Source of the DNA: Poriferisodalis sp022821985
GTDB lineage: Bacteria; Actinomycetota; Acidimicrobiia; Acidimicrobiales; Poriferisodalaceae
DNA length: 64,000 nucleotides
Direction: 5' to 3'
NCBI RefSeq assembly: GCF_965219595.1
Contig: NZ_OZ244781.1
Location: 2,666,001-2,730,000 of the forward strand
Shown here in pieces: positions 24,151 through 33,061 of this stretch. The first letter of the stretch is position 1. Each line of letters opens with the position of its first letter. A program made the position numbers and the translations under genes. The notes under the pieces are model-generated. The model saw only the letters and a program-made list of their open reading frames with translations. It had not been told where the DNA came from and searched no databases.

Positions 24151-24861
24151 TTAGCCGGCGCAGGCCACCCTGGGCTCGATGTGGGGGAGCCGACCGGCTC
24201 GCAGTGAGATCACCGCACCCGCCTCGTCCACTTCCCACACCACGCGCTTGTCGATGTCGGGGTCGTCGACCGGCACGTACTGGATTGCGGAGAGCCCGGG
24301 CCCGTCCTCGATCCTGTCGCCGAATGCCTCGATGATCTCGCTCCGGGTGGAGCCGATGCCGTAGCCCGAGATCGTTGTGATCGGACCAGATTCGATGTCG
24401 ACGCGCACGATCTCGGCGTTGACGGCCAGGAACCGGACGCCTTCAGGACCGTTCTGAACCGTGTAGTAACGGCAGGCGTCCGAGCCGCCCGGGACTGCGA
24501 TCATCAGCGCGCCGGCGGCTGTCCGGGCGTCTTCGAGCGAGTGCCCGATCTGCACGGGCCCCAAACCGGCGGTCGAGAGCTTTGATTCCAGCGTCACGTC
24601 GGGACCGGCCTCGTCTTCGGCCATGGCATCGCCCGCTGCAGTCGTTGTGGGTGCAGCCGTCACGACCGTGGTGGGCTCATCGTCGGTGTCCGACATCATC
24701 GCGTCGTCAGCGGCGGTGGTTGTGGTCGCGTCGGTGTCGTCGTCGCTCAGCAGGCCGCAGGCGCTGACCAGCATCGCAGCGGCCAGCGCTGCCGCAAGCG
24801 CGCGCCAGCGTGCGGTGCTGCGTTGCGGCTCAGCGTCTTGGCGGGAGTCGAGTTGGTGCAC
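24151..24861 (-). CDS. Putative lipoprotein with Thr/Ala/Asp-rich linker
   Basis: The product of 236 residues starts with a signal sequence (RWRALAAALAAAML) ending in the lipobox VSAC, with the lipidated Cys near residue 35, so it should be anchored outside the membrane. A low-complexity linker rich in Asp, Thr and Ala follows to about residue 105; then comes a folded region with IGHSLEDARTAAG, CRYYTV and GIGSTRSEIIEAFGDRI, which looks like a repeated small domain. I do not recognise the family. GTG 24861 is chosen for GAAGG 9 bp upstream; the frame is open to 24993. Confidence 0.7.
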   Translation of the reverse strand: MHQLDSRQDAEPQRSTARWRALAAALAAAMLVSACGLLSDDDTDATTTTAADDAMMSDTDDEPTTVVTAAPTTTAAGDAMAEDEAGPDVTLESKLSTAGLGPVQIGHSLEDARTAAGALMIAVPGGSDACRYYTVQNGPEGVRFLAVNAEIVRVDIESGPITTISGYGIGSTRSEIIEAFGDRIEDGPGLSAIQYVPVDDPDIDKRVVWEVDEAGAVISLRAGRLPHIEPRVACAG

Positions 24862-25010
24862 GGCGGTCGCCCTTCCAGTCACAGCCCTCTGGGGAGTCGG
24901 CATCCATTCGAGAGTACCGAAGCCAGCGACGGGGCGCGGAGACACGGCAGGCGGAGTCCCGGCGGGCGTAAGCTCACGCGTCGGGAACCTCACACGAACG
25001 GGAGCGCGCG

Positions 25011-26729
25011 ATGTCGCACGACACAGTCATCCGAGGCGGCTTGGTGGTGGACGGCACCGGCAGCGATGCCAGGGTCGCCGACGTCGCCATCGACGGCGAG
25101 AGGATCACCGCGGTAGGCGAGGTCACAGTATCGGGGCGCACAGAGATCGACGCTGGCGGCAAGGTTGTCACGCCCGGATTCGTCGACATCCACACGCACC
25201 TCGACGCGCAGCTCGCCTGGGACCCCATCGGCTCGAGCTCGTGCTGGCACGGCGTGACCTCGGTCGTCATGGGCAACTGCGGGGTCACGTTCGCCCCGGT
25301 GAAGACCGAGGACATCGAGTACATCGCCGAGGTCATGGAGTCGGTCGAGGACATCCCGAAGCAGTCGATGATGCAGGGCCTTCCGTGGGACTGGCGCTCC
25401 TACGGCGAGTATCTGGCCTTCCTGGACGGCATGCCCAAGGGCCTCAACGTCGGCGGCATGGTCGGCCATGTGGCAGTGCGCTGGCACACGATGGGTCCCG
25501 ACAGCCTCGACGAGCGTCCTGCATCGCAGTCTCAGGTCGCGGCGATGTGCGAGCTTGTGGACGAGGCGATGGGGTCCGGCGCGCTGGGCTTCTCGACCTC
25601 TCGCACCCTGCTCCACCGCACGCCCGACGGGCGCCCGATCCCGGGCACGTTCGCCGATGACGACGAGCTGTACGCCTTCGGCGACGTCCTGGGCCGCCAC
25701 GGCCGGGGCGTGTTCGAGTCGGCGCCTCGCTTCGAGGCTGCCGGACCTGACTTCGCCGGAGGCCGCCACGAGATCGAGGTGCTCGGCGAGATCACGCGGC
25801 GCAGCGGCCGGCCCAGCACTTTCGGCTTGGTGTATTCGGCTCGCAAGCCCGAGATGAGCGATCTGGTGCTCGGCTACGTCAGCGAGCAGAACGCCGCCGG
25901 CGCGAACCTGCGACCGCAGACCACCTGCCGTGCCATCGGCGTCGTGCTCGGAATCCAGCACCGCACACCATGGGATCGTGCGGGCGAGACGTGGCGATCG
26001 CTGCGCAGTCTCGACGTGGCCGGTCGCCTTGAGGCGATCCGCGACCCCGCGACCCGTGCAGCCCTGGTGGCGGAGGCCAACTCGTCGGACAAGAACTCGA
26101 CTGGTATGGCCAACTCGCTCGTCGACCTGAGCCGCCTGTACCTGCTCGACGCGGTCAACCCGAATTACCGGATCGGGCCCGACGGCACGCTTGAGGCACA
26201 GGCTGCGGCAGCCGGAGTGTCGCCGGTGGAACTGTTCCTGGATGCGACCGATCGCTCCGAGGGAACCGTGATGCTGAGCCTGCCGGTGCTGAACCAGGAC
26301 TTCGATGCGATCGAACGGATGCTCAGCCACGACTCCATCGTTATGGGCCTCGCCGATGCGGGCGCTCACGTCGGGCAGATCATGGACTCGAGCCAGCCGA
26401 CGTTCTTCCTGAGCCACTGGGTACGCGACAACGGGTTCTTCTCGCTGCCCGAGGGCATCCGCCGGATCACCTCCGACACGGCTGACCTGTTCGGGCTGGT
26501 CGACCGGGGCCGGCTCGAAGCCGGTCGGTTCGCCGACATCAACGTCATCGACGTCGAAGGCCTTTCGCTGTCGGGTCCTGAGTACGTGTACGACTTCCCG
26601 GGCGGCGCGGGCCGCTACATCCAGCGCGGCACCGGCTACGACGCCACGCTGGTGAACGGGCAGGTGTTCATGCGCGACGGTGAGCACACCGGTTCCCTCA
26701 CCGGAAAGACCCTGCGCTCCACCGACTGA
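25011..26729 (+). CDS. N-acyl-D-amino-acid deacylase family amidohydrolase
   Basis: The protein of 572 residues is an amidohydrolase of the D-aminoacylase type: VIRGGLVVDGTG opens the beta-sandwich, GFVDIHTHLDAQ holds the metal HxH, GNCGVTFAP the conserved Cys, GADAGAHVGQI-like sequence (LADAGAHVGQIMD) the late Asp, and the C-terminal LEAGRFADINVID closes the sandwich. Members remove N-acyl groups from D-amino acids, but many close relatives have other amide substrates. ATG 25011 has GGGAG 9 bp upstream, and TAAGCT lies 35 bp upstream. It is divergent from the lipoprotein. Confidence 0.88.
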   Translation: MSHDTVIRGGLVVDGTGSDARVADVAIDGERITAVGEVTVSGRTEIDAGGKVVTPGFVDIHTHLDAQLAWDPIGSSSCWHGVTSVVMGNCGVTFAPVKTEDIEYIAEVMESVEDIPKQSMMQGLPWDWRSYGEYLAFLDGMPKGLNVGGMVGHVAVRWHTMGPDSLDERPASQSQVAAMCELVDEAMGSGALGFSTSRTLLHRTPDGRPIPGTFADDDELYAFGDVLGRHGRGVFESAPRFEAAGPDFAGGRHEIEVLGEITRRSGRPSTFGLVYSARKPEMSDLVLGYVSEQNAAGANLRPQTTCRAIGVVLGIQHRTPWDRAGETWRSLRSLDVAGRLEAIRDPATRAALVAEANSSDKNSTGMANSLVDLSRLYLLDAVNPNYRIGPDGTLEAQAAAAGVSPVELFLDATDRSEGTVMLSLPVLNQDFDAIERMLSHDSIVMGLADAGAHVGQIMDSSQPTFFLSHWVRDNGFFSLPEGIRRITSDTADLFGLVDRGRLEAGRFADINVIDVEGLSLSGPEYVYDFPGGAGRYIQRGTGYDATLVNGQVFMRDGEHTGSLTGKTLRSTD

Positions 26730-26782
26730 GCACACGAACCGCTCACAACAGATGCCGTAGCGGCCGCACCCGTTTCCGCCGG

Positions 26783-26788
26783 TAGCGT
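26783..26788 (+). promoter_or_regulatory. -10-like hexamer before cyclophilin gene
   Basis: TAGCGT ends 9 nt before ATG 26798. Confidence 0.4.
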
Positions 26789-26797
26789 CGCTGGCTC

Positions 26798-27274
26798 ATG
26801 GCTTCTGCACCTGCAATGAACATCAACACCGATGCGATCTGGCGTGTCACCCTCGACACGTCCAAAGGCCGCATCGTCATGGACCTCGACCCCCAACTCG
26901 CCCCGGTGACGGTGAACAATTTCGTCAATCTGGCGCAGGACGGCTACTACACGGGGCTGACCTTCCACCGGGTCGTGCCCGAATTCGTCATCCAGGGCGG
27001 CTGCCCGGAGGGCTCCGGCCGCGGCGGCCCGGGGTACCGGTTCGCTGACGAGCCCGTGAATGGCGACTACACGCTCGGTGCCGTGGCCATGGCCAACGCG
27101 GGGCCAGACACCAACGGCAGCCAGTTCTTCATCTGCATCGACGACTGCCGCGCCAAGCTGCAGCCCGCCTACAACCTGTTCGGCTACGTGACCGAGGGGA
27201 TGGACGTTGCACTCGCCATCGCCGTCGGCGACACGATGGACACAGTCACCGTCGAAGAGGTGTCCAGAGGCTGA
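26798..27274 (+). CDS. Peptidyl-prolyl cis-trans isomerase, cyclophilin type
   Basis: The protein of 158 residues is a single cyclophilin domain without a signal peptide, so it acts in the cytoplasm. It has FHRVVPEFVIQGG with the catalytic Arg, GSQFFIC and a shortened loop before YNLFGYV. The family catalyses Xaa-Pro isomerisation during folding. The stop codon lies in the first copy of a dispersed hairpin repeat, so this element forms the 3' end of the transcript. Confidence 0.93.
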   Translation: MASAPAMNINTDAIWRVTLDTSKGRIVMDLDPQLAPVTVNNFVNLAQDGYYTGLTFHRVVPEFVIQGGCPEGSGRGGPGYRFADEPVNGDYTLGAVAMANAGPDTNGSQFFICIDDCRAKLQPAYNLFGYVTEGMDVALAIAVGDTMDTVTVEEVSRG

Positions 27275-27375
27275 GCCCCAGGGCCCGAGCGGCCCGTGAG
27301 CGCAGCGAACAAGAGCGGCAAGCACAGTGCGAAGCCGTGGCCTGAGCGGCCCGTGAGCGCAGCGAACATGAGCGG
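27268..27375 (+). repeat. Dispersed hairpin repeat, family 1, two tandem copies (B1, B2)
   Basis: B1 (27268-27318) carries GAGGCTGAGCCC, GGCCCGAGCGGCCC, GTGAGCGCAGC and AAGAGCGG. B2 (27329-27375) repeats GAAGCCGTGGCC through GAGCGGG. B1 includes the cyclophilin stop codon. The two copies lie head to tail between the cyclophilin and enoyl-CoA hydratase genes. Confidence 0.8.
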
Positions 27376-27476
27376 GAGACAAGACGTCATTTGGCGAGAA
27401 CGTTGATCTGCGGGCGCTGCCTCTCAGAACTAGCGCGAGTAGCGTGGCCGCGGCGGCACCAGCAAGGAGAAGCCGG

Positions 27477-28283
27477 ATGAATGACACAGTGCTGTACGAG
27501 GTTGACGACGGCGTGGCGGTTGTCACGCTGAACCGTCCCGAACGTTTGAACGCCTGGACTGGCGAGTTGGGAACCGGCTACTTCGACGCGCTTGATCGGG
27601 CTGCCGCCGACCCTGACGTCCGTGCCATCGTGGTGACCGGAGCGGGCCGGGGATTCTGCGCCGGGGCCGACATGGACAACCTGCAGGGGATCAGCAGCGG
27701 GCAAGGCGAAGGCTCCGACGAGGCCCCGCCCCGCCTGCGCAACGAGCGTCACGACTACGCCCTGTCCATCCCCAAGCCGGTGGTGGCAGCGATCAACGGG
27801 GCATGCGCCGGGCTGGGCTTCGTGCACGCCATGATGTGCGATGTCCGATTCGCGGCCCAGGGTGCCAAGTTCACGAGTGCATTCGTGCGCCGCGGCCTCA
27901 TCGCTGAACACGGTGTCTCGTGGATGCTGCCCCGCGTGGTCGGTCCGTCGAATGCGCTCGACATCCTCATGTCGGGCCGCGTCTTCCTGGCCGACGAGGC
28001 CAAGGAGATGGGCGTGGTCAGCAGGGTCTTTCCGCCCGACGAGTTGCTCGACGAGGCAGTCAGCTACGCGCGTGACCTGGGGCGCTTCAGCGCTCCGTGG
28101 TCGATGGCCCAGATCAAGCGCCAGGTGTGGGGACAGCTCGATGAGGCACGGAGCGACGCCTTGGAGGAATCCAACGCGCTCATGCGGGAATCGCTCACAC
28201 GACCGGACTTCAAGGAAGGCGTCCAGAGTTTCGTGGAGCAGCGCGACCCCAACTTCGAGCCGGTCTCGGCCGCCTCTGATTGA
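27477..28283 (+). CDS. Enoyl-CoA hydratase/isomerase family protein
   Basis: The protein of 268 residues has crotonase motifs VVTLNRPERLNAW, FCAGADMDNLQG and the second oxyanion motif NGACAGLGFVHAMMCD. The region where classical hydratases have catalytic Glu reads FVRRGLIAEHGVSWMLPR, with one Glu, as in many actinobacterial EchA paralogues of unsettled activity. ATG 27477 has AAGGAG about 9 bp upstream, and TAGCGT lies at 27440-27445. It stands alone after the repeats. Confidence 0.88.
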   Translation: MNDTVLYEVDDGVAVVTLNRPERLNAWTGELGTGYFDALDRAAADPDVRAIVVTGAGRGFCAGADMDNLQGISSGQGEGSDEAPPRLRNERHDYALSIPKPVVAAINGACAGLGFVHAMMCDVRFAAQGAKFTSAFVRRGLIAEHGVSWMLPRVVGPSNALDILMSGRVFLADEAKEMGVVSRVFPPDELLDEAVSYARDLGRFSAPWSMAQIKRQVWGQLDEARSDALEESNALMRESLTRPDFKEGVQSFVEQRDPNFEPVSAASD

Positions 28284-28361
28284 TCTGGGTCTGAGTCACC
28301 TGGGAGCTGATCGACTCCCTGAGCATATGGTTCTGGCGCCTGCCGGGGCGGTGACACAACA

Positions 28362-30002
28362 GTGAACGACACGCTCGTCGCGTTCGCGGTCCTCGCCTGG
28401 CTGGCATACCTCGCCAGCCGACTGCTGGCGCGCCACCACCTGCCCGAGCTGGTCGCCTTCCTCATCGTCGGCGCCCTGCTCGGCCCCTCGGGGCCGCCCG
28501 TCATCAACCTGATCGACGAGCCCTCCCTGATTGCGCTGCGTCCGGTGACGGAGGTGGCGCTGGCCGTGCTCATGTTCGTGATCGGCGAGCGCGTCTCGGT
28601 GCGGGCGCTGCGTGCCGCCCGCTGGACGCTGACCACCGGTGTCGTCCAGTTCGCCTTGAGCGCAGTCGCGGTCTTCTGGGTGACCAGCAGGCTGGGGGCT
28701 GACCGCCCCGTGGCGCTGGTGTTGGGAGCGTTAGCGGGAGCGGGTGCCCCGATGACGATCGCGCACATCGTGAGCTCGGTACGCGCCCGCGGCAGCTATC
28801 CCACCGGCATCGTCGGCACCCACGCGGTGTCTGACGCGCTGGCCACCACCACCTTCGCGGCAGTTCTGCCCATTGCAGTGCTGCTTTCCGACGAGGCCGC
28901 AGACGTCGGCGGTGCGGTGCTCGACTTCGTGCAGCTCGGAATCGGCGGTGCGGTACTGGGACTGCTCGGAGGCTGGTTCATCTCACGGCTCGGGTTCCAG
29001 ATCGAAACCTCTGGCGAGCTCCTGCTGTTCGTGCTGGTGCACATCGTGATCGGGTGGACCGTCGCCGGCTTCTTGGACATCTCGCTGCCGCTGGCCGCGC
29101 TCGTGGCCGGGGCCACCGCGGCCACGGTGTCGCCGCAGGCATTCTCAGTACGGCTGTTCCGGACCATCAAGACCATCGAGCAGCCGCTGTACCTGCTGTT
29201 CTTCGCGCTGGCCGGCGCCTCGATCCACCTCTCCGACGTACCCAAGGTTGGTTTGGTCGGCGTCGCGTACATCGTCGTGCGTGTCGCAGCCAAGATCGTC
29301 GGCGGTCTCGGCGGCGGATTGGTGGGGGGCCTCGGCTGGCGGCGATCGTTGCGACTGGGGGTCAATCTGACGCCGCAGGCCGGCGTTGCCGTGGGCCTGG
29401 CGGTCATCGCATCGGAGCGGCTTGGCGACCCGGGCGCCGAGGCCGCCACGGTGGTGCTGGGCGCCGTCGTGCTGTTCGAGCTGGTCGGGCCGCTGCTCGT
29501 TGCCCGGGATCTGCGCGGCTGGACGTCTGCCGAGGACGACGACGGTGCCGCCCCTGAGGAGTTCGAGCTGCCCCATCGTGTGCTGGTGGCGGCGCCGGTC
29601 CCGGTGGAGCTGCCCGAATGGCTGATCGATCAAGCGGCGCGGTGGCGGTCGTCGCTGGTCGTGCTGATGCCGGGGGAGCGTGACGAGCCGCACGCCGTCA
29701 AGATCGGCGAGCTCTGCGGCAGCCGCGATGTCGACTTCGAGTTCCGCTCGCTGCGCAACGAGAGTTTCACCGGCGCAGTGGTGCGATCGCGCAGCCAGCA
29801 CCATGCCGATCTCGTGGTGCTGTTCTCCCAGCGCCCGCCGACGGGCGCCTCACGCCTGGTGCTGCTGCCCTCGGAACGGATCGCCCGGCAGCTCCCCGTG
29901 CCGGTGCTGAACTTCCCGCTGAATCCCGACATCGTCGACGATGCCGACGAGGCCCCGCGGCAGCGACGGCTGCCGTGGCAAGGCACAGGCCGGGGCGAGT
30001 GA
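28362..30002 (+). CDS. Cation:proton antiporter (CPA2-like) with C-terminal Usp-like domain
   Basis: The protein of 546 residues has about twelve hydrophobic segments to near residue 385, including LPELVAFLIVGALLGPSG and a THAVSDALATTTF segment where the antiporter Asp is expected, as in Na+/H+ exchangers. The cytoplasmic C-terminal part (about 400-530) resembles a universal-stress-type domain, with HRVLVAAPVPVELP and HHADLVVLFSQRP, and may sense nucleotides or redox. The start is GTG 28362. The stop overlaps the GTG of the inositol phosphatase-like gene (GTGA), so the three genes 28362-31973 are one operon. Confidence 0.85.
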   Translation: MNDTLVAFAVLAWLAYLASRLLARHHLPELVAFLIVGALLGPSGPPVINLIDEPSLIALRPVTEVALAVLMFVIGERVSVRALRAARWTLTTGVVQFALSAVAVFWVTSRLGADRPVALVLGALAGAGAPMTIAHIVSSVRARGSYPTGIVGTHAVSDALATTTFAAVLPIAVLLSDEAADVGGAVLDFVQLGIGGAVLGLLGGWFISRLGFQIETSGELLLFVLVHIVIGWTVAGFLDISLPLAALVAGATAATVSPQAFSVRLFRTIKTIEQPLYLLFFALAGASIHLSDVPKVGLVGVAYIVVRVAAKIVGGLGGGLVGGLGWRRSLRLGVNLTPQAGVAVGLAVIASERLGDPGAEAATVVLGAVVLFELVGPLLVARDLRGWTSAEDDDGAAPEEFELPHRVLVAAPVPVELPEWLIDQAARWRSSLVVLMPGERDEPHAVKIGELCGSRDVDFEFRSLRNESFTGAVVRSRSQHHADLVVLFSQRPPTGASRLVLLPSERIARQLPVPVLNFPLNPDIVDDADEAPRQRRLPWQGTGRGE

Positions 30003-30805
30003 GGGCGGCAGGGGCAGGTGACGGCCCCGCAGGGGAGTCGCTGGTTGCGGCTGTGCGCGAGATCGCAGCCGAGGCCGGCGCGCTCACGCTGCGATGGTTC
30101 GGCCGGCGCGACCTCGGGGTCACCAACAAGCGCGATGGCACCGAAGTGACCGAAGCCGATCGGGCGGCAGAGCGCCTCGTTCGTGACCGGATCGGCGAGC
30201 GATTTCCCGATGACGCGATCTTCGGCGAGGAAGAGGGCGGCTCGATCCGGCCCGACGGCAGGACCTGGATCGTCGATCCCATCGATGGGACGCGCGGCTT
30301 TGTGCGGGGCGTCCCCCTGTACGCGACGCTCGTGGCGCTGGTGGATCCGCACGGTCCGCTTGTGGGAGTCATCGATCTGCCGGTGCTCGGGCAGACGCTC
30401 GCCGCCGGGAGGGGCGCCGGCTGCTGGCTCGGCGACCACCGCTGTTCGGTGAGCGATCACCCCGACCTCCGTGGGGCGCTCGTCAACACGTCCGACTACA
30501 ACACCTTCGAGCCAGCCCAATTCGAGGCATTGCGCTCTCGAGGCGCGATGATGCGCACGTGGGGCGATGCCTACGGCTACTTCCTAGTGGCGACCGGACA
30601 GGCTGAGGCCATGATCGACCCGGTGTGCGAGACCTGGGATCTGGCGCCGATGCCGGTGATCATGGCCGAAGCCGGTGGGGCCTTCACCGACGTCGCTGGC
30701 CGGCCCGAATTCCGCAATCGCAACGGCGTCGCCACCAATGGGCTGCTGCACGCGGCGGTTCTCGACGCGATGGGTGCCAGGCACGGGGGCAATCGTGGCC
30801 AGTGA
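29999..30805 (+). CDS. Inositol monophosphatase family protein (HisN-like)
   Basis: The protein of 268 residues has the metal-dependent phosphatase set: GEEEG, WIVDPIDGTRGFVRG, and the C-terminal WDLAP motif with the last metal Asp. WDLAPMPVIMAEAGG is common to both inositol-1-phosphatase and the HisN type of histidinol-phosphatase, and the sequence does not decide between them. GTG 29999 overlaps the antiporter stop; the end overlaps the AI-2E-family gene by 11 bp. Confidence 0.88.
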   Translation: MRAAGAGDGPAGESLVAAVREIAAEAGALTLRWFGRRDLGVTNKRDGTEVTEADRAAERLVRDRIGERFPDDAIFGEEEGGSIRPDGRTWIVDPIDGTRGFVRGVPLYATLVALVDPHGPLVGVIDLPVLGQTLAAGRGAGCWLGDHRCSVSDHPDLRGALVNTSDYNTFEPAQFEALRSRGAMMRTWGDAYGYFLVATGQAEAMIDPVCETWDLAPMPVIMAEAGGAFTDVAGRPEFRNRNGVATNGLLHAAVLDAMGARHGGNRGQ

Positions 30806-31973
30806 GGCGCGGCGCAGGGCGGAGCTCCGGTTACCCGAGCGTGACCGGATGCCGCGCTGGGTGCCGCGCGCCATCGGGCTGCTCATGGCCGCGGTGGTCG
30901 GCCTCGCGACCGCGGCATGGCTGCTCGACAAGCTGCGCGACCTCTTGGTGGTACTGCTGGTGTCGCTCTTCTTGTCGTTTGCGATGGAGCCGGCCGTCAA
31001 TTGGCTGGCGCGCCGGGGCTGGAGGCGAGGGCTCGGCACGGCAGTCGTCTTCACGGCCTTCGCCCTGGCGGCTGCGGGATTCCTTGCGGCGATGGCGTCG
31101 GTGCTGGCCGACCAGATCACCAAGTTGATCGACGCGGCTCCTGGTTATCTGTCCGACATCGAGCGCTGGGCAGACGAGCAATTCGGCATTCAGCTCAGCA
31201 CCGACGATCTGAGAGCCCAGTTCACCGAGGGCGGGAGCGCGGCATCGCTGCTCGGCGATGTCGCCGGCAACCTGGTGTCGGTCGGCTCGACCGTGGTGAA
31301 CGTGGCCATACAGATGCTCACCGTTGCGCTGTTCACCTTTTACTTGGTTGCGGACGGACCGCGGTTGCGACGCCTGGTCTGCTCGGCGCTGGCGCCTGCC
31401 CGTCAGGCCGCCGTGATGCGCGGCTGGGAACTGGCTATCGACAAGACCGGCGGTTACATCTACTCGCGGACGTTGCTCGCAATGGCGGCGTTCCTGGTGC
31501 ATTGGGCGGCCTTCGCCATTATCGGTGTGCCGTTCCCGATTCCGCTGGCGATGTGGGTGGGCGTGCTCTCGCAATTCGTGCCGGTCGTCGGTACGTACCT
31601 GGCGGGACTGCTGCCGTTGCTGATTGCATTGCTCGACGAACCGATTTCAGCCCTCTGGGTGGCCGTGGTGGTGCTCGCGTACCAGCAGCTGGAGAACTAC
31701 CTGCTGGCGCCGCGTGTGACCGCCCACACCATGAACATCCATCCAGCGGTGGCCTTCGGGGCAGTGTTGGTAGGAGCGGCTCTGCTGGGCTCGGCAGGCG
31801 CGCTGCTGGCGGTACCGGCAGCCGCAACGGTTCAGGCGTTCGTGTCGACGTACATCAAGCGGCACGAGCTCATCGAGTCAGAGTTGTTCGAGATCCGCGA
31901 GGACGAGGGCGACGACGACAACGAGGACGACGGAGCTGACGACGCGGATCACACGGGTGAGCCTCAGGCGTGA
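30795..31973 (+). CDS. AI-2E family transporter (PerM-like)
   Basis: The protein of 392 residues has about eight membrane segments: two near the N-terminus, then a soluble stretch (about 110-175), then a C-terminal bundle with GVPFPIPLAMWVGVLSQFVP and YQQLENYLLAPRV, the family signature. Members export small molecules or act as Na+/H+ antiporters, which would match the antiporter two genes upstream. A strongly acidic tail (DEGDDDNEDDGADDADH) ends the protein. GTG 30795 lies inside the previous gene. Its last 10 bp overlap the convergent M23 peptidase gene. Confidence 0.87.
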   Translation: MASEARRRAELRLPERDRMPRWVPRAIGLLMAAVVGLATAAWLLDKLRDLLVVLLVSLFLSFAMEPAVNWLARRGWRRGLGTAVVFTAFALAAAGFLAAMASVLADQITKLIDAAPGYLSDIERWADEQFGIQLSTDDLRAQFTEGGSAASLLGDVAGNLVSVGSTVVNVAIQMLTVALFTFYLVADGPRLRRLVCSALAPARQAAVMRGWELAIDKTGGYIYSRTLLAMAAFLVHWAAFAIIGVPFPIPLAMWVGVLSQFVPVVGTYLAGLLPLLIALLDEPISALWVAVVVLAYQQLENYLLAPRVTAHTMNIHPAVAFGAVLVGAALLGSAGALLAVPAAATVQAFVSTYIKRHELIESELFEIREDEGDDDNEDDGADDADHTGEPQA

Positions 31974-32689
31974 CCCGGGGGCGGCTGCGGCCAGGGAGCG
32001 ATGTAGTCCAACGGGTCCACGGCAGCACCGCCGAGACGCAACTCGAAATGCAGGTGCGGGCCGGTGACTGCCCCGGTCGAACCCAGCAGCCCGATGCGAT
32101 CGCCGGCCTCCACATGGTCACCCTCACGCACTCTGACGCTGCTGAGGTGTGTGTAGACCGTGGCAACCCGCTGCCCGTGGTCGATGATGACCGACCGGCC
32201 ATACGCGGCGAAGCTCCCGGTTGCCATGACGGTTCCCATGCCGGAAGCGAGGACGGGCACACGCCAGCGCCGCTCCCGGTCGACGAGATCGACGCCGGTG
32301 TGCGGCAGCCACCGTTTGCGCACCGGGTGGTAGCGGGGGCCGAATTCTGACGTCATGACAGGATCAGCGAGGGGCATGCGGAGTTCGCCGAAGAACGGCA
32401 CGCGCAGCGGTTCACAGGCTTGCCCTGCGGCGACGATCGAGGCGATCCAGTCGTCGTAGATGAGAGCGCCTTCGATAGCGGGGCCCATATACGGGAGCCG
32501 CGGGAGCGCCGGTTCGGGGAAGCATGCGTTGAGGTGCTGGCTGACCGGCGCTATGTCGACGGGCACCTCGGTCGCCTGCACGGAGTGGTCGGACCCGATG
32601 GCGATCCCGGCGAATGCGAGCAGGGCGGCTGCGCCAGCGCGCGCCAAGGCCCGAGCTGGCCGTCGTACGCGCTGGATCTGCCCAATCAC
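31964..32689 (-). CDS. Secreted M23 family metallopeptidase
   Basis: The protein of 241 residues begins with a signal peptide (RRPARALARAGAAALLAFAG, cleavage probably near residue 40) and ends with a LytM domain: FGPRYHPV, the zinc pair in HTGVD, and the HLHFE motif. All zinc and general-base residues are present, so it should cut peptidoglycan cross-bridges or stem peptides outside the cell. GTG 32689 has GGGGGAGG upstream. No LysM or SPOR domain is present. Confidence 0.88.
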   Translation of the reverse strand: MIGQIQRVRRPARALARAGAAALLAFAGIAIGSDHSVQATEVPVDIAPVSQHLNACFPEPALPRLPYMGPAIEGALIYDDWIASIVAAGQACEPLRVPFFGELRMPLADPVMTSEFGPRYHPVRKRWLPHTGVDLVDRERRWRVPVLASGMGTVMATGSFAAYGRSVIIDHGQRVATVYTHLSSVRVREGDHVEAGDRIGLLGSTGAVTGPHLHFELRLGGAAVDPLDYIAPWPQPPPGHA

Positions 32690-32785
32690 ACAGCGCCTCC
32701 CCCCGTCAGGCGCCTCGTAGGGAAGGCAAGCCTATGTCGCCCCGCTGTCCAGCGCGGCCGGAGGGCCATATACCAAGCTGGACCG

Positions 32786-33061
32786 ATGGCAATCCTGGTT
32801 GACGAGGCCCGCTGGCCGTGGCGCGGTCGCCGCTGGGCTCATCTCGTCTCCGACGAGAGCTATGACGAGCTGCACCGGTTCGCAGCGCTCATCGGCAAGC
32901 GGCGGGCCGCATTCCAGGGTGACCATTACGATGTCGATGAGACAGAGCGAGAACTGGCGCTGCAAGCGGGAGCAGTTGCTGTGAACAGCCGTGAGTTGGT
33001 GGCCCGGTTGCGAGCGGCAGGGCTCAGAAGACCTCGAGGTGTTCCATCACCGCGTCGATGA
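32786..33061 (+). CDS. DUF4031 family protein
   Basis: The protein of 91 residues matches DUF4031 over its whole length: it opens AILVDEARWPWRGRRWAHL, has FQGDHYDVDE in the middle and NSRELVARLRAAGLR near the end. The family is small, basic at the C-terminus, and of unknown function. ATG 32786 is the start seen in the family; the open frame upstream to 32420 is antisense to the M23 gene. The last 38 bp overlap the convergent hydrolase gene. Confidence 0.85.
   Translation: MAILVDEARWPWRGRRWAHLVSDESYDELHRFAALIGKRRAAFQGDHYDVDETERELALQAGAVAVNSRELVARLRAAGLRRPRGVPSPRR

Noticed and set aside
24990..26735. 581-residue open frame opposite the amidohydrolase
   Set aside because: It mirrors the whole amidohydrolase gene, which has clear metal-site motifs; the shadow frame has none.
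27184..27526. Minus-strand frames between cyclophilin and enoyl-CoA hydratase
   Set aside because: Their peptides repeat the same short phrase because they translate two tandem dispersed repeats; they are not genes.
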